The translations under genes and the position numbers were made by a program. The notes beneath the pieces were generated by a model. It did not search any database, was not told the origin of the DNA, and saw only the letters and a program-made list of their open reading frames with translations. A stretch of DNA of 64,000 nucleotides, from positions 310,001-374,000 of the forward strand of contig NZ_CP015225.1 of assembly GCF_001623525.1 (NCBI RefSeq). The letters are read 5' to 3'. This document shows, in pieces, positions 9,195-17,326 of the stretch. How positions within the stretch are numbered: position 1 is the first letter of the stretch; the number at the start of each line of letters is the position of its first letter. The DNA comes from Pseudomonas fluorescens. Lineage in GTDB: Bacteria; Pseudomonadota; Gammaproteobacteria; Pseudomonadales; Pseudomonadaceae.

Positions 9195-9604
9195 ACATGA
9201 CCGATGAGCGCCCGCTGCAGGATCTGGGCTTGTTGTTCCTGCGCCTGAGTGGCGCGTTGTTTTTGCTGTGGGTCCATGGGTTGCCGAAGCTGTTGCACTA
9301 CAGCGTCGAGCTGACGCGCATCGAAGACCCCTTTCACCTGGGGGCGGCGCCGACCCTGGTCCTGGCGATCTTCGCCGAGGTGCTGTGCCCGCTGTTGATC
9401 ATGGCCGGTGTCCTGGTGCGCCTGGCGTGTCTGCCCATCCTGTTTTTGCTGGCGGTGGCGCTGCTGGTGGTGCACCCGCAGTGGAGCCTGGAAGAAGGGC
9501 AGTTCGGTTGGTTGCTGCTGATCATATTTACCAGCGTATTCATTGCCGGGCCCGGGCGCCTGGCGATGAACACGCGTTTTGTTGGAGTGCTTCGCCATGT
9601 CTGA
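9191..9604 (+). CDS. DoxX family membrane protein
   Basis: This 137-residue inner-membrane protein has four hydrophobic segments (about 11-31, 53-72, 74-92 and 104-121) and the DoxX/SURF4-like start LGLLFLRLSGALFLLWVHGLP. DoxX-like proteins are linked to redox or quinone-related functions and often sit beside oxidoreductases or hydrolases of aromatic metabolism; the biochemical role is generally unclear. It overlaps the LysR stop by four bases, and its own end overlaps the next gene's start by eight bases, implying one coupled operon. Confidence 0.85.
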   Translation: MNMTDERPLQDLGLLFLRLSGALFLLWVHGLPKLLHYSVELTRIEDPFHLGAAPTLVLAIFAEVLCPLLIMAGVLVRLACLPILFLLAVALLVVHPQWSLEEGQFGWLLLIIFTSVFIAGPGRLAMNTRFVGVLRHV

Positions 9605-10235
9605 ATCTCACACCATCGGCTCCCCTGCGAGCCCGGCCAAACCCGGCTTCGACGAAATCGTCACCCTGGTGGTCAAGCACCGGATCAAGGCCGGTCAGGA
9701 CGCCGCCTACGAGGCCTGGTTGCGCCGCATCGTAAGCGTGGCCGGTCAGTGGCCAGGGCACCTGGGCGTGGACGTGGTACGGGGCAAGCGGGGCGGATTG
9801 TCGCTGTTCACCTGCGTGCTGCGCTTCTGTTCCACCGAGGCCATGCAACGCTGGCTGGACTCGCCCGAACGCCGTGAACTGGTGGAGGAGGCCACGCCCT
9901 TGCTGGCCGACGGCGACCAGACCGAGGTCGCGCCGCACAAGGAGTTCTGGTTCGCCCCGCTGGCCGATGCCGCTACACCGCCGCCGCGTTGGAAGCAGTC
10001 GGTGGTGACGCTGCTGGTCATCCTGCCCCACACCCTGCTGGTGCCGCTGATCTGGGGCCCGTTGCTGCAACTCAATGCGTTTCTTTCCAACTACGTGGTG
10101 GCGACGTTCCTGATCACCCTGACCATCGTGCTTTCGGTGGTGTACGTGTTCATGCCGCTGGCGACTCGATTGTTCGCACCCTGGATGGAAGCTTCGAAGG
10201 CCCACGAACACCTGGAGCCCGCCGATGGCCAATAA
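9597..10235 (+). CDS. ABM-domain (antibiotic biosynthesis monooxygenase-like) membrane protein
   Basis: This 212-residue protein has an N-terminal dimeric ferredoxin-like ABM domain (about 18-110: FDEIVTLVVKHRIKAGQDAAYEAWLRRI). Two strong transmembrane helices follow (about 137-160 and 166-190), then a short charged tail. ABM domains without cofactors act on polyketides, quinones or haem; the membrane-anchored form (DUF-like, as in YdhR/HmuQ relatives with C-terminal helices) is uncharacterised as far as I know. The ATG at 9597 has GGAG upstream and lies within the end of doxX. The 3' end overlaps the amidohydrolase leader by 11 bases. Confidence 0.82.
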   Translation: MSESHTIGSPASPAKPGFDEIVTLVVKHRIKAGQDAAYEAWLRRIVSVAGQWPGHLGVDVVRGKRGGLSLFTCVLRFCSTEAMQRWLDSPERRELVEEATPLLADGDQTEVAPHKEFWFAPLADAATPPPRWKQSVVTLLVILPHTLLVPLIWGPLLQLNAFLSNYVVATFLITLTIVLSVVYVFMPLATRLFAPWMEASKAHEHLEPADGQ

Positions 10236-12192
10236 CGACGATCCGACCGATCCGCTGCGCCGCCAACTCTTGGCCGCCGGGTCCTTGCTCAGCGCGGCGG
10301 CGGCTTTCTGGCCACGTCTGTCCCTTGCCTCTACTCATTCAGAAGGAAATCCGATGAACGCCGATCTGATTCTATTCAACGGTCAATTCCATACCGTCGA
10401 CCGCGAGAAGCCTCGGGCCAGCGCAGTCGCCATCAGCCAGGGCCGCTTCGTCGCGGTGGGCACCGATGCCGAAGCCATGGCCTTGCGAGGCAGCGGCACC
10501 CAGGTCATCGACCTCAAGGGTCGCACCGTCATCCCCGGGCTCAACGACTCGCACCTGCACTTGATCCGTGGCGGCCTGAACTACAACCTGGAGCTGCGCT
10601 GGGAGGGCGTGCCATCCCTGGCCGATGCCTTGCGCATGCTCAAGGACCAGGCCGACCGCACGCCAACGCCACAGTGGGTGCGCGTGGTCGGCGGCTGGAA
10701 CGAATTCCAGTTCGCCGAAAAACGCATGCCGACCCTGGAGGAACTGAACCAGGCCGCTCCCGATACGCCGGTGTTCGTGCTGCACCTGTATGACCGTGCC
10801 TTGCTCAACCGTGCCGCGCTGCGGGTGGCCGGCTATACCCGTGACACGCCGAACCCACCGGGTGGCGAGATCGTGCGTGACAGCAAGGGCGAACCCACCG
10901 GCATGCTGGTGGCGCGGCCCAACGCGATGATCCTTTATTCGACGCTGGCGAAAGGGCCGAAGCTGCCGCTGGAGTACCAGGTCAACTCCACGCGCCAATT
11001 CATGCGTGAACTCAATCGCCTGGGCCTGACCAGTGCCATCGATGCTGGCGGCGGCTTCCAGAACTACCCGGACGACTATGCGGTGATCGAGCAGTTGGCC
11101 CGCGAGCAGCAGTTGACGGTGCGCATCGCCTACAACCTGTTCACCCAGAAGCCCAAGGAAGAACTCAGCGATTTCAAGAACTGGACCGGCAGCGTCAAGT
11201 TGCACCAGGGCGATGATTTCCTGCGGCACAACGGCGCCGGTGAAATGCTGGTGTTCTCGGCGGCGGATTTCGAGGATTTCCTCGAACCGCGTCCGGACCT
11301 GCCGCCCGGCATGGAGCAGGACCTGGAACCGGTGGTCCGCCACCTGGTGGAACAGCGTTGGCCGTTCCGCCTGCACGCCACCTATGACGAATCCATCAGC
11401 CGCATGCTCGACGTGTTCGAGAAGGTCAACCGTGACATCCCGTTCAATGGCTTGCCGTGGTTCTTCGACCACGCCGAAACCATCACGCCGAAGAACATCG
11501 AGCGCGTACGGGCGTTGGGCGGCGGCATTGCGATCCAGGACCGCATGGCTTTCCAGGGTGAGTACTTCGTCGACCGCTACGGCGCCAAGGCCGCCGAAGC
11601 CACGCCGCCGATCAAGCGCATGCTCGCCGAAGGCGTGCCGGTGGGCGCCGGCACCGACGCCACTCGCGTTTCCAGTTACAACCCCTGGACCTCGCTGTAC
11701 TGGATGGTCAGCGGGCGCACGGTCGGCGGCCTCTCATTGCACGAAGAAGGCCTGCCGCGCCTGACTGCGCTGGAATTGTTCACCCATGGCAGCGCCTGGT
11801 TCTCTTCGGAGCAGGGCAAGAAAGGCCAGATCAAGGTCGGCCAACTGGCGGACCTGGCGGCCCTGAGCGCGGACTTCTTCAGCGTCGAGGAAGAAGCCAT
11901 CAAGTGGATCGAGTCCGTGCTGACGGTGGTCGACGGCAAGGTGGTGTACGCCGCTGGTGATTTCGAAAAACTCGGCCCGGCCAGCGTCCCGGTGCTGCCG
12001 GACTGGTCGCCGGTGGTCAAGGTTCCGGGCCACTGGCGCCCGACCTCACCGTTGCAGGCGCAGGTCCACCAGTGCAGCGGTCCTTGCACAGTGCATTCCC
12101 ATAGCCATGAACGGGCGCGGTTGTCGAACGTCCCGGTCAGCGATTTCCAAGGCTTCTGGGGCGCGTTTGGCTGTTCCTGCTTTGCCTTTTGA
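10225..12192 (+). CDS. YtcJ-like metal-dependent amidohydrolase, possible Tat leader
   Basis: From the ATG at 10225 this is 655 residues. It has an RRQLLAAGS twin-arginine motif and a hydrophobic stretch that resemble a Tat signal. A second ATG at 10354 (residue 44) has AAGGAAAT upstream and would give a cytosolic 612-residue enzyme starting NADLILFNGQFHTVD. Amidohydrolase metal motifs are visible: DSHLHL, HATYDES, FDHAET and GAGTDATR. YtcJ-like enzymes (amidohydrolase_3) hydrolyse N-acyl or formamide-like bonds; the substrate is unknown. The C-terminus carries an unusual Cys/His-rich tail (four Cys, four His after residue 614). It overlaps the ABM gene by 11 bases and is followed by a REPIN. 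Confidence 0.87.
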   Translation: MANNDDPTDPLRRQLLAAGSLLSAAAAFWPRLSLASTHSEGNPMNADLILFNGQFHTVDREKPRASAVAISQGRFVAVGTDAEAMALRGSGTQVIDLKGRTVIPGLNDSHLHLIRGGLNYNLELRWEGVPSLADALRMLKDQADRTPTPQWVRVVGGWNEFQFAEKRMPTLEELNQAAPDTPVFVLHLYDRALLNRAALRVAGYTRDTPNPPGGEIVRDSKGEPTGMLVARPNAMILYSTLAKGPKLPLEYQVNSTRQFMRELNRLGLTSAIDAGGGFQNYPDDYAVIEQLAREQQLTVRIAYNLFTQKPKEELSDFKNWTGSVKLHQGDDFLRHNGAGEMLVFSAADFEDFLEPRPDLPPGMEQDLEPVVRHLVEQRWPFRLHATYDESISRMLDVFEKVNRDIPFNGLPWFFDHAETITPKNIERVRALGGGIAIQDRMAFQGEYFVDRYGAKAAEATPPIKRMLAEGVPVGAGTDATRVSSYNPWTSLYWMVSGRTVGGLSLHEEGLPRLTALELFTHGSAWFSSEQGKKGQIKVGQLADLAALSADFFSVEEEAIKWIESVLTVVDGKVVYAAGDFEKLGPASVPVLPDWSPVVKVPGHWRPTSPLQAQVHQCSGPCTVHSHSHERARLSNVPVSDFQGFWGAFGCSCFAF

Positions 12193-12210
12193 CTAACGCA
12201 CCGATTCTCC

Positions 12211-12304
12211 CCTGTGGGAGCGAGCTTGCTCGCGAGGGCGGCGGAACATTCAACGTCGCCGCCGCCTGACACTCCGCTATCGCGAGCAAGCTCACTCCCA
12301 CAAG
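12211..12304. repeat. REPIN, GTGGGAGC family
   Basis: Inverted arms of about 23 bases (from 12212 and to 12304) with the GAGCGAGCTTGCTCGCG core and one mismatch enclose about 46 bases. It lies between the amidohydrolase and ycaC and may decouple the two transcripts. It is closely similar to the unit at 8113-8220. Confidence 0.85.
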
Positions 12305-12337
12305 GTTTTGTAACATCCATCCCAAAGGAGTCATCCC

Positions 12338-12967
12338 ATGAGCAACGTTCCCGCCTACAACCGTCTGAACAAAGACGACGCGGTCGTCCTGCTGGTCGAT
12401 CACCAGACCGGCCTGATTTCCCTGGTCCAGGACTTCTCGCCCAACGAGTTCAAGAACAACGTGCTGGCCTTGGCCGACCTGGCGAAGTTCTTCGAACTGC
12501 CCACCATCCTCACCACCAGCTTTGAAAAAGGCCCTAACGGCCCGATCGTGCCGGAACTCAAGGAGATGTTCCCGGATGCGCCGTACATCCCCCGTCCAGG
12601 CCAGATCAATGCCTGGGACAACGAAGACTTCGTCAAGGCGATCAAGGCCACCGGCCGCAAGCAACTGATCATCGCTGGCGTGGTCACCGATGTCTGCGTG
12701 GCGTTCCCGACCCTGTCGGCGCTGGCTGAAGGTTTCGACGTGTTCGTCGTCACCGACGCTTCGGGTACGTTCAACGAAACCGTGCAACAGGCCGCCTGGG
12801 TACGCATGACCGCTGCCGGCGCGCAGATGATGAACTGGTTCTCGGTGGCCTGTGAGCTGCACCGCGACTGGCGCAACGACATCGAAGGCCTGGGCAACCT
12901 GCTGTCCCAGCGCATTCCGAACTACCGCAACCTGATGAACAGCTACTCGGCGCTGACGGCCAAGTAA
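12338..12967 (+). CDS. ycaC: YcaC-like cysteine hydrolase (isochorismatase superfamily)
   Basis: This 209-residue protein is close to E. coli YcaC along its length. The isochorismatase-fold catalytic residues are D21 (LLVDHQTG) and C120 (AGVVTDVCVAFP). The family includes nicotinamidases, N-carbamoylsarcosine amidases and many orphan members; YcaC forms an octameric or hexadecameric ring with unknown natural substrate. AAAGGAG lies upstream of the ATG. It follows the amidohydrolase on the same strand with a REPIN between, and is closed by a rho-independent terminator, so it is probably the last gene of this block. Confidence 0.93.
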   Translation: MSNVPAYNRLNKDDAVVLLVDHQTGLISLVQDFSPNEFKNNVLALADLAKFFELPTILTTSFEKGPNGPIVPELKEMFPDAPYIPRPGQINAWDNEDFVKAIKATGRKQLIIAGVVTDVCVAFPTLSALAEGFDVFVVTDASGTFNETVQQAAWVRMTAAGAQMMNWFSVACELHRDWRNDIEGLGNLLSQRIPNYRNLMNSYSALTAK

Positions 12968-12986
12968 GCTGCTTTCTTGCTGAACG

Positions 12987-13015
12987 GATGCCCGCCAATG
13001 TGCGGGCATCTTTTT
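12987..13015 (+). terminator. Rho-independent terminator after ycaC
   Basis: A 9-base stem GATGCCCGC / GCGGGCATC with a 6-base loop is followed directly by TTTTT. It starts about 20 bases after the ycaC stop. Confidence 0.9.
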
Positions 13016-13031
13016 GTCTGGCAATTAACCT

Positions 13032-13164
13032 TGTGGCGAGGGGATTTATCCCCGCTGGGCTGCACAGCGGCCCCAAAGTCAGCCAACCAGTTGTGGCAGA
13101 ATGTGCCCATGATTCATGAGCGGGTCTGCTGCGCAGCCCAGCGGGGATAAATCCCCTCGCCACA
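13032..13164. repeat. REPIN, GCGAGGGGAT variant
   Basis: Long inverted arms (from 13032 and to 13164) share TGTGGCGAGGGGATTTATCC and the flanking CCCCGCTGGGCTGC. The layout equals the GCGAGGGAGC family, with GGATTTATCC replacing GGAGCTTGCTCC at the centre of each arm. It lies between the ycaC terminator and the second LysR gene. Confidence 0.85.
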
Positions 13165-13205
13165 GTTCTGTGTTCGGCTGACACCTTCCGTCTACTTGGA
13201 AAGAA

Positions 13206-14084
13206 ATGAACCCCTTCGAAGAAATGCGCATCTTTGCCCAGGTCATGGAGTCGGGCAGTTTCACCGCAGCGGCGGAAAAACTGGGGCTGTCCAAGCAGTT
13301 CGTCAGCCGCAAGCTGATGGAACTGGAACAGCGCCTGGGCGTGCGCCTGCTCAATCGCTCGACCCGGCGGCTGGATGTCACGCCCCTGGGCCAGCGCTAT
13401 CACGAAGCGGCGCTGCGTCTGCTCAATGAACTCGAACAGGTGGAGCAGGGCATCAGCGGCCAGACTAGCGAGCCCCGCGGCACCATTCGGCTCAGCGCAC
13501 CGCTGTCCTTCGCCATGGCGCACCTGGGCAGCCTGCTGCCGCTGTTTCTGCAGCGCTATCCGGGCGTCAGCGTCGAAGTGGACCTGAGCGACCGCTCGGT
13601 GGATCTGCTGGGGGAGGGTTATGACCTGGCGCTGCGCATCGGCGTGCTGGAGGATTCGACGCTGATTGCCCGGCGCATCGCGACTATCGAGCGGGTGTAC
13701 TGCGCCAGCCCCGCCTACCTGGCGCAAAAAGGCACACCCGCGCGGCCTGAAGACCTGCGCAATCACGACTGCTTGCCCTATGGTCACAGCCGTCAGGTGC
13801 AGTGGCGTTTCGTGGGGGCCGGCAAACCGCTGACCCTGGAGGTCACGGGACGCATGCGCGCCAATAACGGGGACTTGCTCAGGGACGCGGCCATCGCCGG
13901 CATGGGCATCACCTATCTGCCCGCTTTCATCCTCGGCGATGCCTTGAAGGATGGGCGGCTGATCAAGGTCCTGGAAGGCTTCGAGACCGAACCGTTGGCG
14001 CTGTCGGCGGTGTATCCCCAGCATCGGCAAAGTGCACGTCCGGTGCAGGCGTTGGTGGAATTCTTGCGTGAACAAATGCAATAA
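13206..14084 (+). CDS. LysR family transcriptional regulator (CrgA/AphB-like group)
   Basis: This 292-residue regulator starts NPFEEMRIFAQVMESGSFTA. The winged HTH spans about 4-62 (AAAEKLGLSKQFVSRKLMELEQRLGVRLLNR...), and the effector domain from about 90 contains RGTIRLSAPLSFA and a YDLALRIG motif typical of the CrgA/DsdC-like subgroup. Upstream is AAAG with modest Shine-Dalgarno strength. It stands alone between a REPIN and the convergent hemerythrin gene. Its target could be its own promoter or the preceding hydrolase block; the sequence does not decide this. Confidence 0.9.
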   Translation: MNPFEEMRIFAQVMESGSFTAAAEKLGLSKQFVSRKLMELEQRLGVRLLNRSTRRLDVTPLGQRYHEAALRLLNELEQVEQGISGQTSEPRGTIRLSAPLSFAMAHLGSLLPLFLQRYPGVSVEVDLSDRSVDLLGEGYDLALRIGVLEDSTLIARRIATIERVYCASPAYLAQKGTPARPEDLRNHDCLPYGHSRQVQWRFVGAGKPLTLEVTGRMRANNGDLLRDAAIAGMGITYLPAFILGDALKDGRLIKVLEGFETEPLALSAVYPQHRQSARPVQALVEFLREQMQ

Positions 14085-14098
14085 AGCGCCGCAATGCA

Positions 14099-14122
14099 TT
14101 CAGCCGTCACATGACGGCTGAA
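14099..14122. terminator. Convergent-gene hairpin, possible bidirectional terminator
   Basis: A perfect 11-base stem TTCAGCCGTCA / TGACGGCTGAA with a 2-base gap lies midway between the convergent ends of the LysR gene (14084) and the hemerythrin gene (14141). No long U-run follows on either strand, so termination efficiency is doubtful. Confidence 0.55.
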
Positions 14123-14140
14123 GCATCTACCGCGCTCTGA

Positions 14141-14617
14141 TCAGGCGGCGAGGTTGGCGCTGCTCAGTTCTTTTTTGTACTGCGCTTTCATGGCTTCCAT
14201 GTCTGCACCCAAGGCATCGAGTTTTGCCTTGCCCAACAATTTTTTCGCGTGGGGGAACATCTCCTTTTCTTCTTCCTCGATGTGATGCTCGAGCAGCTCC
14301 TTGACCACTTTCACCCGACCGGCGAATTCCGGCTGGGTTGGATCGGTGGCTTTGAGGTCCGGCAGCACCAGCGAGTCGACGGTACGGTGTTCTTCCTTGG
14401 CCTCGTAATACATTTCAGCCTCGTCCTTGCCACCGGCCTGCTTGAAAGCCGGATAAAGAATTTCTTCTTCCAGGCGGGTGTGGATGGAAATTTCCATTTC
14501 CAGTTTCGCCAACAGGTCGGTGCGTTTTTTCACGGCGCGTTCAGTCGACTCGCTCAGTTGAGTCAGGATGGCTTTGACGCGTTCGTGGTCGGCTTTCAAC
14601 AGATCGATGGCATTCAT
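14141..14617 (-). CDS. Hemerythrin domain-containing protein
   Basis: This 158-residue four-helix protein has hemerythrin-type iron ligands at expected spacing: H11, H46, E50 (HTRLEE), H77, H111/H112 and E116 (EHHIEEEEKE). Such single-domain bacterial hemerythrins bind a di-iron centre and O2 and are implicated in oxygen or nitric-oxide/redox sensing or storage. The C-terminal 30 residues are Lys/Ala-rich. A GGAGCTACC ribosome-binding region precedes the ATG. It is probably monocistronic and convergent with the LysR gene. Confidence 0.9.
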   Translation of the reverse strand: MNAIDLLKADHERVKAILTQLSESTERAVKKRTDLLAKLEMEISIHTRLEEEILYPAFKQAGGKDEAEMYYEAKEEHRTVDSLVLPDLKATDPTQPEFAGRVKVVKELLEHHIEEEEKEMFPHAKKLLGKAKLDALGADMEAMKAQYKKELSSANLAA

Positions 14618-14815
14618 AGGTAGCTCCTCGGCAATACACGGAAGCGGGCAGGCTTCGAGCGCCTACGCCGCGTAAGAGCTGAATTGCATCAGCTGTGCCA
14701 GCCGAAGATCGATTTAAAAACTCTTTAAAAACAATAAGTTGAAACGAAAATAATTTCCGGCGTCGTGCAAGCTGCATGAGCGGGCTGCAAAATGCGTTGC
14801 ACTTTGCGCGGGTGG

Positions 14816-15925
14816 CTAGAGATTTTCGATCCGCTGTCGGACCCGGCTGGCGATTGCCAGGCAGGACGTCAGCCCAGGCGACTCGATGCCGAGCAGGTTG
14901 ATCAACCCAGGCACCCGGTGTTCGGCCTCGCTGCTGATGACAAAGTCGCGGGCCGGCTCGCCGGGGGCGGAAATCTTCGGGCGGATGCCGCTGTACGCCG
15001 GTTGCAGGCTCTGGTCCGGCAGGCCCGGCCAATAATTGCGGATCGCCGGGTAAAACGCTTCGGCCCGAGCCGGATCCACTCGGTAGTCCTCGCAGTCGAC
15101 CCATTCGGTGTCCGGGCCGAAACGCGCCTGGCCGGCCAGGTCCAACGTCATGTGGATGCCCAGGCCGGCGGCTTCCGGGGCGGGATAGACCAAGTGCCGG
15201 AACGGTGCTCGCCCGGCGAGGCTGAAGTAGTTGCCCTTGCACAAAAAGTCTTCGGGCACCCATTGCATCTCCAGGCCTTCGATGCGGCGGGCGAGAGCAG
15301 GTGCCTGGAGGCCCGCGGCGTTGATCAGCAGGCGACAGGACAAGGTCATCTGCGCCGTGCCGCCCAATTCCAGGATGAACCCCCCAGTGATGATGCGAGC
15401 GCCCAGTAAAGGCGTATGGAAAGCAATGTTCGCTCCAGCCGCTTCGGCGTCACCCTGCAAGGCGAGCATCAGAGCGTGGGAATCGACGATACCGGTGGAA
15501 GGCGAATACAGCGCGGCGACACAGGCCAGGGCCGGTTCCAGTGCCTGCGCCTGTTCTTGGTCGAGCAGGCGCAGGTCGTCCACGCCGTTCTTCAAGCCCC
15601 GCTCAAGTAATGTTTCGAGTCCGCCCACCTGTGCCTGATCCGTGGCAACGATCAACTTGCCGAGCCGGCGGGTGGCGACGCCATGGCTTTCACAATAGGT
15701 GTACAACCGGTGCCGGCCTTCGACGCACAGCTGCGCCTTGAGACTGCCCAGCGGATAATAGATGCCCGCATGGATGACTTCGGAGTTGCGCGAGCTGATG
15801 CCCATGCCGATGGCTTCGGCGGCTTCGATCAGCAGCACGTCATGCCCGGCACGCGCCATCTCTCGCGCCACGGCGAGCCCAACGACGCCAGCGCCCACGA
15901 CCACGCATTCAAAATCGACGTTCAA
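14816..15925 (-). CDS. FAD-dependent oxidoreductase, L-2-hydroxyglutarate dehydrogenase-like
   Basis: This 369-residue DAO-family flavoprotein has an N-terminal Rossmann motif ([18 protein letters not shown], about 8-25). The sequence [15 protein letters not shown] is characteristic of the LhgO/L2HGDH group, with INAAG near the middle and a C-terminal [16 protein letters not shown]-binding end. LhgO oxidises L-2-hydroxyglutarate to 2-oxoglutarate and feeds electrons to quinone; substrate assignment here rests on family resemblance only. It lies 70 bases downstream of the DUF2867 gene on the same strand and could share its transcript. There is no signal peptide. Confidence 0.85.
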   Translation of the reverse strand: MNVDFECVVVGAGVVGLAVAREMARAGHDVLLIEAAEAIGMGISSRNSEVIHAGIYYPLGSLKAQLCVEGRHRLYTYCESHGVATRRLGKLIVATDQAQVGGLETLLERGLKNGVDDLRLLDQEQAQALEPALACVAALYSPSTGIVDSHALMLALQGDAEAAGANIAFHTPLLGARIITGGFILELGGTAQMTLSCRLLINAAGLQAPALARRIEGLEMQWVPEDFLCKGNYFSLAGRAPFRHLVYPAPEAAGLGIHMTLDLAGQARFGPDTEWVDCEDYRVDPARAEAFYPAIRNYWPGLPDQSLQPAYSGIRPKISAPGEPARDFVISSEAEHRVPGLINLLGIESPGLTSCLAIASRVRQRIENL

Positions 15926-15995
15926 CCTTGTCTCTCCTTCCGGGCCTGCAAGTTAGCACTTTCATAGTGCAGGTTTGATTTGATCGCTCACGCTC

Positions 15996-16532
15996 TCAGC
16001 CCTGGGGGCAGGTAGCCTGAGGCCAACCGACACGCGCTGCACGCAGGAGGCTGGCTTTAACGACCATGCGGTGAAAGGGGGCAATAACGAAGATGTAGGC
16101 CCGGCCCAGACGGTTGTGGCACTGGACCACGGTTGAAAGAACCAGTTGGCGACGGCCTTCTGGCTCTGCCTCACCGGAACACAGGATCGATATCCGGAAG
16201 TCGAGGTGCTTGTCGTCCTCGCCCAATACGATTTCAGTCTGGTTCGTGCTGTAGACCTTGAAGATACCAACCCGATTGGCAAGGGTTGCCAAGTGTCTGG
16301 CTGTCTTGAGACCAAAACCGGCAACGACAGTGTCTCGGACTTTCAGGAGCCATCCGATCCAGGATGGCTGGTGGGAAAAGATGAATCGAGCCAGCAGATC
16401 TGGATTGCTGGATGTGCCCGCAGGGAGCCGAATCGCAAAAGCGTCCGCCAGGTTCATCGACTTGTAAAGGTGGGTGATGCCGGACCTCGAGGGGACTGGC
16501 ACGGCCGTGATGAGCTCAAATTCTCGGGGCAT
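15996..16532 (-). CDS. DUF2867 domain protein
   Basis: This 178-residue protein matches the DUF2867 pattern as I remember it: an N-terminal FELITAVPVPSRSG segment, a middle LGEDDKHLDFRISI beta-rich part and a C-terminal HNRLGRAYIFVIAPFHRMVV motif. DUF2867 also occurs fused to NAD-binding epimerase-like proteins and has no established function; a SRPBCC-like ligand-binding fold is possible. The ATG at 16532 has AGGAG at good spacing; an upstream in-frame start is less likely. It follows the DJ-1 gene by 23 bases, so both are probably cotranscribed from the TetR-facing promoter. Confidence 0.78.
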   Translation of the reverse strand: MPREFELITAVPVPSRSGITHLYKSMNLADAFAIRLPAGTSSNPDLLARFIFSHQPSWIGWLLKVRDTVVAGFGLKTARHLATLANRVGIFKVYSTNQTEIVLGEDDKHLDFRISILCSGEAEPEGRRQLVLSTVVQCHNRLGRAYIFVIAPFHRMVVKASLLRAARVGWPQATCPQG

Positions 16533-16555
16533 CGGGGATCTCTCCTGAGTTCTAA

Positions 16556-17212
16556 CTACCAATTCGGCGACAGGCCATGTCGCGGTTCTTGTTGGGCGGC
16601 GCCCACTTCTCCTTGTCGGATACTGAGCCCGATCAAGGCATCATAGAGCGCTTGCTGCCCAGCGGGCAGAACAGGAAGCAACGTCGCACGGCGTTTGTCG
16701 GCATCGAACCAGGATTCAACCAACCATCCCACCAGATAGAGCGCCGAAAGGCATCCGCCAGCGGTTGCAACGTTTCCCTGGCATACAAGCGGTTGGTCCA
16801 TGGATTCAAGTCCCAGCGCTTGCAGGCTCGCTCGTGCATCCGGGTGTGTAGTGGCTGGGCCGCTGAGTAGCCCAAGCCGTTCAAGAATGAAGGCTCCGGC
16901 GCATATGGAGCCAATTCGCTGGCGTCTGGCGTCAAGTTCAAACGACGGCAGGAAATCCGGGGCGGCAAGTGCAGCGGGTATCCCTTCCTTGCCGCTGACG
17001 AACAATACCGCGTCAGCACTGTTGGCCTCGGAAAGCGGACCGTGCACCGAAACAGGCAGGCCGTGGGCCGATCGCACGATAGCGCTGGAACCCAATATTC
17101 GGACGTGCCAATCCTCAGTGTTGCGGCCTAAGATGTCCCACATCAGGAATAGGTCGATATCAGTGAATTGGTCGAAAGCAACCAGAACGATTTTCTTCAA
17201 GGCGAGCTCCAT
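16556..17212 (-). CDS. DJ-1/PfpI family protein
   Basis: From the ATG at 17212 this is 218 residues of DJ-1/PfpI fold: KKIVLVAFDQFTDIDLFLMWDIL at the start, nucleophile elbow GSICAGAFILERLGLL, and a GNVATAGGCLSALYLVGW helix. Unlike the GlxA-type regulator it has no AraC domain. Members include isonitrile hydratases, glyoxalase-like deglycases and proteases; the activity is not determinable here. An alternative ATG at 17245 and a TTG just downstream of GGAG (at LKKIVL) also exist, so the start is uncertain. It is divergent from the TetR gene with an inverted-repeat operator candidate between them. Confidence 0.85.
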   Translation of the reverse strand: MELALKKIVLVAFDQFTDIDLFLMWDILGRNTEDWHVRILGSSAIVRSAHGLPVSVHGPLSEANSADAVLFVSGKEGIPAALAAPDFLPSFELDARRQRIGSICAGAFILERLGLLSGPATTHPDARASLQALGLESMDQPLVCQGNVATAGGCLSALYLVGWLVESWFDADKRRATLLPVLPAGQQALYDALIGLSIRQGEVGAAQQEPRHGLSPNW

Positions 17213-17279
17213 GAAAAGTGCTGGCGTGCAAAACGCAACGGCCATCTTTGCTGGTGTTCGCAGCGTACTGATCGGTTAC

Positions 17280-17304
17280 GCACCCTACACAGTCTGTATG
17301 GTGC
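17280..17304. promoter_or_regulatory. Inverted-repeat operator candidate for the TetR regulator
   Basis: GCACCCTACA and TGTATGGTGC form imperfect inverted arms around five central bases; 10 of 12 pairs match about the centre at 17292. It sits in the 114-base gap between the divergent DJ-1 and TetR genes, the usual place for a TetR autoregulatory operator. Confidence 0.6.
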
Positions 17305-17326
17305 TAAATAGGGAGCGAAATGATCG

